Below are positions 21,844 to 28,933 of a stretch of DNA of 64,000 nucleotides, one piece after another. The notes beneath the pieces were generated by a model. The model had not been told where the DNA came from. It saw only the letters and a program-made list of their open reading frames with translations, and made no database searches. The translations under genes were made by a program, and so were the position numbers. Source of the stretch: Mycolicibacterium lutetiense (GTDB lineage: Bacteria > Actinomycetota > Actinomycetes > Mycobacteriales > Mycobacteriaceae); assembly GCF_017876775.1 (NCBI RefSeq), contig NZ_JAGIOP010000001.1:1674001-1738000 (forward strand). Direction: 5' to 3'. Each line of letters begins with the position of its first letter. The first letter of the stretch is position 1.

Positions 21844-22089
21844 ATGAACAACGCTGAGCTGCATGTCACCGTTGCCGCGGTGACTGAGGCGTTGCGGGCG
21901 GAGTCTCGCCAACCCGCGGAACCGGACACGGTGCTGACCATTGAAGAGGCCGCAGAGTGGCTGGGGGTGTCACGGTCGTTGATCTACACACTGATGGGCA
22001 CCGGTGAGCTGAGCAGCATCAAAATCGGCCGGCGCCGGTTCATCCCGGTTGTTGAAGCTGAACGGTTGATTCGCGGCGAAGCTGCCTGA
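21844..22089 (+). CDS. Excisionase-family HTH DNA-binding protein
   Basis: An 81-aa protein. VLTIEEAAEWLGVSRSLIYTLMGTGELSSIKIGRRRFIPVVEAERLI is a full MerR/excisionase-type winged-helix domain. It is related in layout to the protein at 21,072, but the N-terminus (AELHVTVAAVTEALRAE) differs. Either could be the excisionase or a regulator of integrase and cargo. Its stop faces the alpha/beta hydrolase gene. Confidence 0.78.
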   Translation: MNNAELHVTVAAVTEALRAESRQPAEPDTVLTIEEAAEWLGVSRSLIYTLMGTGELSSIKIGRRRFIPVVEAERLIRGEAA

Positions 22090-22100
22090 TGTTGGCGCGG

Positions 22101-23027
22101 TCAGCACACCTGCGCTGTGCGTTCTAGTGTGGATTCGGAAGCAGCGATCGTATCGATGATCGCCTTGCCGACAAGGCTCGGAACCTGTTGAGGCAGCATG
22201 TGTCCGGCCCACGGGACGTGTAGATGCACAGCTCCGGGAATGGTGGCGGCCATTTCCTCCGCATGTGCCGTAGGGGTAAGGACGTCTAGTCCTCCGGACA
22301 GCACCGTGGTGTGAGCACGAATGCCTGTCAGTGCGGTGTGAACATCGAAGTCGCGCAGGCTGGGCAGGAATCCGACCGCAGTGCGTAGCGATGTGTTGGC
22401 CAGCGCGCTGGAGACCACCGAGCTCAGCCCTCGCTGATTGATCCCACCGTGGGTGCTGAGCTGGTCGAGGACTAGACGAAGTGGTGTCGTAACGGCCGCG
22501 GCGGCGCGGGGCGGGATGTGGCTGGCGATCTCGACGAGCCCGTCGAGGACCGGAAGGTTCAGCAGCTGGCCGACTCCGTGTCGTGCAATCCGACCGGATG
22601 CAGTAGCGCACAACACCAGTCCGCGTACTTCGGCGGTGCACCTGTGGGAGATGCGTGACAGGTAGGTCAATGCGACCATCGCCCCGAGCGAATGGCCAAT
22701 CAGGGTGACTGGTCCAACGGGGTCGACGGCGATGAGGAGGTCGTCGAGGTCGTCGGCGAGCTGGTCGACGTTATAGGTATGGATGGGGGTGGACGACGAT
22801 TCTCCGTGACCACGATGGTCATATCCGATGACGCGTGCTCGTCCGTCGAAGCGCTTTGTCACCGCGTGGATCTGAGCGTCCCACGCGGTGCGGTCCAGGC
22901 ACAGTCCATGTAGAAACACCGCGGTGCTGTGGGCGTCGGGCCTGCCCCACTGGGACACTGCTAGTGATGTTCCGTCACGGGTGAGGATGCGTTGCTGGCG
23001 GGGCTTCAGTCCATGTGCGATGGGCAT
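22101..23027 (-). CDS. Alpha/beta hydrolase
   Basis: A 308-aa serine hydrolase of the alpha/beta fold. The oxyanion strand is VFLHGLCLDRTAWD, the nucleophile elbow is LIGHSLGAMVAL, a late acid is in SGGLDVLTPTAHAEEM and the catalytic His in VPWAGHMLPQQ. No signal peptide is seen. The substrate is unknown. It is the last gene of a four-gene minus-strand set (24,421 to 22,101) and looks like cargo rather than transfer machinery. Confidence 0.85.
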   Translation of the reverse strand: MPIAHGLKPRQQRILTRDGTSLAVSQWGRPDAHSTAVFLHGLCLDRTAWDAQIHAVTKRFDGRARVIGYDHRGHGESSSTPIHTYNVDQLADDLDDLLIAVDPVGPVTLIGHSLGAMVALTYLSRISHRCTAEVRGLVLCATASGRIARHGVGQLLNLPVLDGLVEIASHIPPRAAAAVTTPLRLVLDQLSTHGGINQRGLSSVVSSALANTSLRTAVGFLPSLRDFDVHTALTGIRAHTTVLSGGLDVLTPTAHAEEMAATIPGAVHLHVPWAGHMLPQQVPSLVGKAIIDTIAASESTLERTAQVC

Positions 23028-23034
23028 GGCGGTA

Positions 23035-23295
23035 TTACCTCGTCTTCCCGTGGCCGGCTGTGCTGGTGCTCAACATCAGCGTCTGTGCGGGGAGGCGGCA
23101 CGCTACCGTGCGCAGGTAGGTGTCGATATCGCCGGCAGGTGTTGGGTCGGGCCACACCAGCACGGTCAGTGATCCGTCGGTAAAGATGACCTCGGTCTTG
23201 TGCCAGAACGTGTTCGGGGCGTCGCCTGGCTGCATTCCGGGCGGCCCGCCTGTGGCGTAGGTAAGAGGGCGGATCCCGTCGGCGCCGGCGCTCAT
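23035..23295 (-). CDS. Small protein of unknown function
   Basis: An 86-aa protein starting MSAGADGIRPLTYATGG, lying 7 bp upstream of the hydrolase and 5 bp downstream of the exonuclease. The segment KTEVIFTDGSLTVLVWPDP suggests a beta-rich fold. The tight spacing on both sides argues that it is real and cotranscribed. No family recognised. Confidence 0.55.
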   Translation of the reverse strand: MSAGADGIRPLTYATGGPPGMQPGDAPNTFWHKTEVIFTDGSLTVLVWPDPTPAGDIDTYLRTVACRLPAQTLMLSTSTAGHGKTR

Positions 23296-23299
23296 GTGC

Positions 23300-24010
23300 C
23301 TACGCCTCGGGGGAGGCGAGGTCGCCGATCCCGTACTGGACGGCGAAGGCTCGGATGAAATCAAGGGATCGGCGACAGTCGCTGACGGTGCGGTGCATGG
23401 AGGGGGCGACCGCGTTGGTGAGTGCGGCGTGCCTGTCCGGGTCTATGAACCGCGCCAGTTCGAGTAGGGCTGAGGCGTCGATCGTGCGGTGGTTGAAGCG
23501 TGAGAACAACTTCGGCATATGCCGTTCCAGGAACGGACCGTCCAACGAACGGACGGAGCTGCCGACCATCGGAACCGGTTGAGTGATCTGGTGTTCGTCA
23601 AGGAACTTGCGGATTTCTCGGGCCCCGCTCCGTCGGCTGGGCGACACGACCCGGTTGGAGTTGGACAGGTCCGTGGGGGCGAGGAATCCGCAAGGGTTCA
23701 GGAGGTCAGCGATCAATCCGTTGTCCAGGTGCATGGCCTGCGCCATGGTGAGTCCCGCATCGTCGCGACGGGTAGTCGCGGAACCTGCTGCGGCGCCTGT
23801 AGTCACGATGAAGCTGTTCCAGCGCTGTTGAATGCGCGACGCCCAGGCCGTGGTGGAGTCGGTCACTAGGAGCACGCTGCGATGGTCGACTTCACGCAGT
23901 GTGTTGTCGATGATGACAACACCGAGCTCGAGGATGAGGTCATGTCTCGGGTCGAGTCCGGTGGTTTCGATATCGATGACGGCGAGGTTGCCGGTTCCGG
24001 CGTCTGACAC
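23300..24010 (-). CDS. DEDD-family 3'-5' exonuclease
   Basis: A 236-aa protein. Exo I is VIDIETTGLDPRHDLILELG, giving the first Asp and Glu. A middle motif is VGSSVRSLDGPFLERHMP, and Exo III is HRTVSDCRRSLDFIRAF with His then Asp five residues later (DEDDh type). The arrangement resembles oligoribonuclease and DnaQ-like enzymes. A role in nucleic-acid processing of the element is plausible; the substrate cannot be read from the sequence. Confidence 0.83.
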   Translation of the reverse strand: MSDAGTGNLAVIDIETTGLDPRHDLILELGVVIIDNTLREVDHRSVLLVTDSTTAWASRIQQRWNSFIVTTGAAAGSATTRRDDAGLTMAQAMHLDNGLIADLLNPCGFLAPTDLSNSNRVVSPSRRSGAREIRKFLDEHQITQPVPMVGSSVRSLDGPFLERHMPKLFSRFNHRTIDASALLELARFIDPDRHAALTNAVAPSMHRTVSDCRRSLDFIRAFAVQYGIGDLASPEA

Positions 24011-24022
24011 GGTGTCTCCTCG

Positions 24023-24421
24023 TCAGATCTGCGCCGGCGCGTGTGCGAGAGCGTCTCGCAGTGCAAGCACCGCCGCCTCTGCGTCCGCCCAGCGTCGACC
24101 TGCCACGGCGCGATAGAACATCGCGGCGTCGGCGTCGGTTTCAGCGTCGGCGACCTGCAGCAGCAACTTGGCGGCCTTGCGGGGAACACGGCGCAACTTT
24201 GGTGCGTGGTTGCGCGCGTCGGCGAGGAGGAAGAGCGACTTCTCCAGGTCCTGCAGCGGATTTCCCTTGTCGCCGCGACGCCATACGTACTTCACGGCGT
24301 TTCCCGGGTCGAAGCTGAGTTGGCGGGTGACCTCGATGCATTCGATACCGCTTGGATGGTTGGTGTAGTGCGACGGATGATTCACCGGGTCATGGCCGGT
24401 GGCGAGGTCGACTGCGGTCAT
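24023..24421 (-). CDS. DUF3310-family protein
   Basis: A 132-aa protein with the DUF3310 signature VNHPSHYTNHPSGIECIEVTRQ and then GNAVKYVWRRGDKGNPLQDLEKS. The family is common in phages and mobile elements and has been linked to nucleotide metabolism; its biochemical role is not settled. AGGAGG precedes the ATG. It is the first gene of the minus-strand set 24,421-22,101 and lies just behind a palindromic operator-like site. Confidence 0.85.
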   Translation of the reverse strand: MTAVDLATGHDPVNHPSHYTNHPSGIECIEVTRQLSFDPGNAVKYVWRRGDKGNPLQDLEKSLFLLADARNHAPKLRRVPRKAAKLLLQVADAETDADAAMFYRAVAGRRWADAEAAVLALRDALAHAPAQI

Positions 24422-24435
24422 CTCAATCCTCCTGG

Positions 24436-24452
24436 ATCTCTAAAATAGAGAT
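24436..24452 (-). promoter_or_regulatory. Palindromic operator-like site upstream of the DUF3310 gene
   Basis: ATCTCT-AAAAT-AGAGAT is a 17-bp dyad (arms 24436-24441 and 24447-24452), 15 bp before the ATG at 24421 on the minus strand. The AT-rich centre could hold or overlap the promoter -10 region. A repressor site controlling the four-gene set is a reasonable inference. Confidence 0.45.
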
Positions 24453-24700
24453 TAACACGAGTTGCAGTTCGTTGACCAGCTATCGGGAGAGGGAGCGCGG
24501 TCGGTTGGCTCACGGCCGCGGTTGCCCGGCCGCCGAATCTTGCCGCGTACCTCTGAGTGCGCTGTTGCGATCGTGTTGGGTACGGCACAGGACACTGGGC
24601 CGGCGCGTGGCGATGCTGGGTGTTTCCTCGGCACCGAAACCGCTTAAGCCACGGCGCTGTTGAAAATGTAGGCCCGGTGTGGAGCCTCGCCCGGCCTCTG

Positions 24701-24748
24701 AAAACGACGATGCCCCACAGACCGTCACGGGTCCATGGGGCATCGTCG
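24701..24748 (-). terminator. Terminator of the secretion operon
   Basis: A 13-bp perfect stem, CGACGATGCCCCA (24705-24717) with TGGGGCATCGTCG (24736-24748). On the minus strand the stem is followed directly by TTTT (24704-24701). It lies 138 bp beyond the last gene of the T4SS operon. The rest of 24,453-24,885 holds no convincing gene. Confidence 0.85.
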
Positions 24749-24885
24749 GAACCGGCCTTTAGTCCGACAGCTGCTCGCTCTCGAAGTCACGGTGACCAGG
24801 AAGGTGATTCGAGGATGCGTTCAAAAGCGTCGGGCTCATCCTTGGCCTAGCTGACAAGGCAGTGGCCAGGTCGGACATGCGCCGG

Positions 24886-25218
24886 TCAGGACTTCTTGAC
24901 CCGCAGCGTTCCCAGGCCTTTGCCCGTGAGCACCTTCGGGCTGGCGAAGCCGGTCTCCACCAATTCGGAAGCGGCGTTGTTGAACTCGACCGCTGCCTCG
25001 TTGACGATGTCGGCCAACTTGGCGATGTCGGCGTCGACCTCAGCCTGAAGTTCGGCCACGCGCACCCGACCGGCCTCACGTCCGGCCTCGAGGTCGGCGG
25101 TGGACTGGTCGTAGAAGCTGCGCAGCTCGCGCAAGGTACGCAGACCCTCGGCCAGTCGTGCCGCGTCGGCGGCGTCCTGGTCGGTGCCGACGTAGGTCTC
25201 GTTGATGGTGTCAGTCAC
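24886..25218 (-). CDS. Small helical protein, last gene of the T4SS operon
   Basis: A 110-aa, almost entirely helical, acidic protein: LAEGLRTLRELRSFYDQSTADLE, then EVDADIAKLADIVNEAAVEFNNAAS, and a basic tail GLGTLRVKKS. Length and two-helix character recall WXG100-type secreted proteins, but there is no W-x-G turn and no YxxxD/E export motif. It could be a structural or secreted accessory of the transfer system. A GAAGGAG-like site precedes the ATG. It lies 53 bp downstream of the EspI-like ATPase. Confidence 0.7.
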   Translation of the reverse strand: MTDTINETYVGTDQDAADAARLAEGLRTLRELRSFYDQSTADLEAGREAGRVRVAELQAEVDADIAKLADIVNEAAVEFNNAASELVETGFASPKVLTGKGLGTLRVKKS

Positions 25219-25270
25219 GGGAAACTCCTTCTATGGTCTCGGGTTCTGTGTGGTGGTGTGGGTGGATCGG

Positions 25271-26491
25271 TTAGTCGGCAGGGAGTCGGCTCATCACCTC
25301 CGCCGCCAGCCACACGAATGGCAGCCGGGTGTCCTCGTCAAGCAGGTCCAGGCTCATCGGACCGCCCTCGCTGATGTGTTCATCCCACGGGATGGTGACG
25401 ACTGGGAGTTGGTAGGAGGTGTGGATCCGGTCCCGCTCGGCTGCCACGTCGATGTGGCCCTTGCCCGGTCGCGTCTGAGTGAACACGACCACCGCATCTC
25501 TGAGCAGCTCCACGTACCGCCCACCGAACCGCTTCAATGTTTCGATCAGAACGTGCAACTCGTCGATCGAGTCGGCGGCAGTGGATGCTGCCAGCACCAG
25601 TTGGTCGGTCTGAGCCAGGCCCTGGTGATACACCTGCGAGTCGATATTGAGGCCGAAATCGAGAATCGACAGGTCGAACCACTTGGACAGTTCGCCCAGT
25701 GCCCGCTCCAGTTTCTCCGCGGTCAGGAACCCCGCACCGTCGGCGGTGCTGGCACCGAGAACCCGTAGCCCGGACTTGTCGGTGAGCAGGTAGCTGCTCA
25801 CATCAGAGGCGCGGTTCAGGTCTTGGTCCGAAGCCAGAGACATTACCGAGGCGGGGGTCTGATCGCTGACCTTGCGCACGCGGTCTGTGAGATTTCCCAG
25901 TGGGTCAATCGACAACGCAGCTACTTTCATCCCGCGGTGGGCCGAGGAGATGGTGGCCCCCATGTTCAGAGCTATGGCGGTCTTTCCCGCCGAGCCTTTT
26001 CCCGAGATGACGCCGACCCGCTTCGGTGCGCGCAATGTGCGCCGGATCTGAGCGATCCGCTGGTCGTATGCGATCTCATCGGCCCCCTTGGACAGGTGCA
26101 GCCAGAACATCTTGTTCGCTTTCGCGCGCCAGCCGCGTTGAGCGCCTTCGGTGCGACCCTCGATGATGCGCTCGGCGCGACCGGTGTCGGCAGTGGCCGC
26201 CGGTCGGCCAAGGTCCGTCGGGGTGACGGGTCGACCGAAGTCGGCGGGAACCGCGGGCCGCCCGATCACGGTGACATCGTCGTACTGGCCGGCGGGTGCC
26301 CACTGCGCCGCAGCGGCGGTCCGTCCGCCCATCCCCAGCGGAGGCGGTACCGGCGCGCCGTTGGGGATGGGGTCGGTGAAGGCCGGCGGGGGAGCCGGGG
26401 CTGGACGGTCGATGAAGTCGTTGGCCGCGGGCGCGTTGCGGTACTTGTCCCGCATGCGCCGAACGTTGGGCTGCTCGGGTGGGACAGTCAT
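25271..26491 (-). CDS. EspI-like MinD/ParA ATPase
   Basis: A 406-aa protein with a Pro/Ala-rich N-terminus of about 120 residues (PAPAPPPAFTDPIPNG) and then a MinD/ParA ATPase domain. The P-loop is VISGKGSAGKTAIALNMG near residue 160, with a switch LSIDPLGNLTDRV and SILDFGLNI. This architecture is that of EspI and related ESX-locus ATPases. Here it sits between a VirB6-like gene and a small helical gene in a T4SS operon. ATG 26491 has AAGGAG upstream. An alternative reading is a conjugation-associated ParA. Confidence 0.78.
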   Translation of the reverse strand: MTVPPEQPNVRRMRDKYRNAPAANDFIDRPAPAPPPAFTDPIPNGAPVPPPLGMGGRTAAAAQWAPAGQYDDVTVIGRPAVPADFGRPVTPTDLGRPAATADTGRAERIIEGRTEGAQRGWRAKANKMFWLHLSKGADEIAYDQRIAQIRRTLRAPKRVGVISGKGSAGKTAIALNMGATISSAHRGMKVAALSIDPLGNLTDRVRKVSDQTPASVMSLASDQDLNRASDVSSYLLTDKSGLRVLGASTADGAGFLTAEKLERALGELSKWFDLSILDFGLNIDSQVYHQGLAQTDQLVLAASTAADSIDELHVLIETLKRFGGRYVELLRDAVVVFTQTRPGKGHIDVAAERDRIHTSYQLPVVTIPWDEHISEGGPMSLDLLDEDTRLPFVWLAAEVMSRLPAD

Positions 26492-26576
26492 GGTCGTTTC
26501 TCCTTGGCGGTTCGATTCCTGGTGGGGCACATGGTTGCAGCGGCGACCAAGCCCACGCCGCACGCGGCGCGGGTGA

Positions 26577-28931
26577 TCACGTCGGATCCCCGAAACCGTC
26601 ACCGCTGATGCGCACCACACGTTCGTCGGGGTCAGAACTGAGCCGGATTCCGATACGCGTATCGGTCGGGTCGATCGCGAAGACTGCGCGTTTCCCGTTG
26701 GCGGCCAGGACTGCTCCTATCAGCTCCCGTTCGACCTGCAGTGCATCGGCTGCAACGAAGTCAGGGAGGGGTGCGCAGAACGATCCCGGGTGTCGGATGC
26801 TTCGCGGACCGCTGCCTGACTGTGGCGCAGCGGGCGCGGGTGCGGGGTTCGTGACAGGTTCTTCGCGCTGTCTCCACCGGCGCAGCCATCCTCTGTTCCA
26901 CTGCTGCTGGGCATTGACCGCAACAGTGGAGGCGCCGGATTCCTTGGCTGTGTCCGACAGTTCGGCGGACACAGTTGGAACCAGCGCGGGACCCTGCGCC
27001 ACATCGGGGACCCCCAGCGCCGGTGCTGGTACCGGTTCGCGGTCGGAGCGGAACGGGCGCAGCCACGACTTGGCCCGGCGCACTACCGGGCGACCGCGCG
27101 CGACGACCAATGTCGCCCCTGCGGCACGGGCGGCGATGTCGAGTGCGGGGTCGGCGTAGACGTTTCCGGCCACGGGGACCGGTTCCGGTGCCGGTAGCGG
27201 GTCTCGTGCGTGCCGCGCCGGATCGGTCAGCATCGACGCCGGTGACACGAACGGGGCAGCCTCGATCGCCGGTACAGGACCCGGCGCCGACAACGGCGGG
27301 GGAACTAGACCCGACCCGGCCGGAAGCGCGGGTCGGTCCGCCAGGTCACCGTCGTCGTCAGGGGAAGAGGCTGGAGCCAGCACCGCGGTGCTGACGTAGT
27401 GGCCGAACACGTCGACATCCGAATCCAATTGACCGGTGACTTGCCGTTGCTCCTGGCCTTCGGGATCGGGTCCGGAGTGAGTGTTGTTGCCGAACACCGT
27501 TATGGGAGGCCCAGGGCTGGCAGAGGTCGCGGCAAGCGATGCCGCTGGCTCGATAAGTTGTTCGACGGCGGCAGCATCCTCTGCGCTGATTGTGCTTTCC
27601 ACGGTGGCGCCTTTCGATCCGCGCGTTGCCTTTTCAGCGGCGGCACTTCCCTGCACAGCGTCGGCGGGGCTGGCGGCCAGCTTCTTTTTCTGCTCGTCCT
27701 CATGAGCGTTGCGGTGCTTCTTCCACTCGTCCGAGCCGAACTTGAGCTTTCCGGGGATGGTGCTGAACTTCGCGGCCGGTGAAATTCCGAACATCTGCTG
27801 AAAAGTGATGTCGGCGTTGGCGTGCAGCAACCGCACCAGGACACCGGTGTTGGCGGTGACACGGATGATGACCCACGACGAGACGATGAATCCGATGCCG
27901 AGCGACACCATCAGCCCGTAAACCTGAACCTCCGGATTGTCGGTGAGGCCCAGAATTTGGGTAGCGAGACCTGAGACTGTCGCAGGCAGCGCGACAGCCA
28001 CCATCGACGTGATCACTGCCATGATGAGATGGCTCGCGGCGTGGGCGAAAGCCTTGGACAAAGTGTCGAATCCGCGACGCTTGTGGACACTGCCCGCAGC
28101 TGCCCACCCCGCGCCCACGAAGCAGGCCACCGACACTGTCAGGTGCACGACGAACTTCCAGCTCGCCACCACGGCGAACACGAACATCGGCAGCGCCGGC
28201 AGCACCAGCATGACGATGGCGGTGATGACGGTGTCGGGTCCGGCCGCGTTCTGGCCTTCGACGAAGCAGCCGGTGTTCACAGACAATCCCTGCCCGGAGG
28301 CCATCGCCTCCGACCACAGCTTCTTGCATGAGTCGGTGAATTCGTGGCCGTAGTTCAGTGCGATCGCCGGGGTGCGAATCGACTGGTCGACCAGCGCGTG
28401 GCCGGTCGAGAGCGTTGTGTCGTTGGCGCTTCGGGTGACCGCCGAAGCCAGTCCGGTCGAGAATCCGTTGGCTGTTTCGAAGACCTTTGCGATGATCGCG
28501 AACGGGTTGTTGGTGAGCACGATCACGGCGATCACCATGGCCAGTGCAGCGCCGATCCGGTTATAGACCTCGGTGGTGAACATGCTTCCGGCGGTGGAGG
28601 CTAGCCGTGACCGAAACACCGAGAACGTCACCAGAGCCAGACCTGCGCAGGCGATCGCCCACGGCGGAAAGAATGCGAACAGCGGTGCGCAGAACCGCTG
28701 ATACGCCTCCGAGAGCGGGGTCATCCAATTCGCAGACGACAGCACCAGACCGAGCAGAGCGTTGGCCGGCACCACCAGGAACTTGTACAGCTCGAAGACG
28801 ACGCTGGTGATCATCCCGAAGATCCACGAATCCTGGTGCAGGTATTGGCTTCCCAGGAAGTGCAGGCGATACCGCGCGGCGCCGGCACCGGCGGAGTCGG
28901 TGGCGGGGAACAGATCCAGGAACGAGGCCAT
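26577..28931 (-). CDS. VirB6/TrbL-like polytopic membrane protein
   Basis: A 784-aa protein. Residues 1 to about 380 contain at least six hydrophobic helices (for example WAIACAGLALVTFSVF, AIVMLVLPALPMFVFAVVAS and GLMVSLGIGFIVSSWVIIRV), with a large extracytoplasmic loop containing two Cys. The second half is Pro/Ala-rich and probably disordered, ending in a short folded segment (ALQVERELIGAVLAANGKRA). This is the layout of VirB6/TrbL/TcpH channel proteins in Gram-positive T4SS. It begins two bases after the VirB4 stop. Confidence 0.75.
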   Translation of the reverse strand: MASFLDLFPATDSAGAGAARYRLHFLGSQYLHQDSWIFGMITSVVFELYKFLVVPANALLGLVLSSANWMTPLSEAYQRFCAPLFAFFPPWAIACAGLALVTFSVFRSRLASTAGSMFTTEVYNRIGAALAMVIAVIVLTNNPFAIIAKVFETANGFSTGLASAVTRSANDTTLSTGHALVDQSIRTPAIALNYGHEFTDSCKKLWSEAMASGQGLSVNTGCFVEGQNAAGPDTVITAIVMLVLPALPMFVFAVVASWKFVVHLTVSVACFVGAGWAAAGSVHKRRGFDTLSKAFAHAASHLIMAVITSMVAVALPATVSGLATQILGLTDNPEVQVYGLMVSLGIGFIVSSWVIIRVTANTGVLVRLLHANADITFQQMFGISPAAKFSTIPGKLKFGSDEWKKHRNAHEDEQKKKLAASPADAVQGSAAAEKATRGSKGATVESTISAEDAAAVEQLIEPAASLAATSASPGPPITVFGNNTHSGPDPEGQEQRQVTGQLDSDVDVFGHYVSTAVLAPASSPDDDGDLADRPALPAGSGLVPPPLSAPGPVPAIEAAPFVSPASMLTDPARHARDPLPAPEPVPVAGNVYADPALDIAARAAGATLVVARGRPVVRRAKSWLRPFRSDREPVPAPALGVPDVAQGPALVPTVSAELSDTAKESGASTVAVNAQQQWNRGWLRRWRQREEPVTNPAPAPAAPQSGSGPRSIRHPGSFCAPLPDFVAADALQVERELIGAVLAANGKRAVFAIDPTDTRIGIRLSSDPDERVVRISGDGFGDPT

Positions 28932-28933
28932 GG

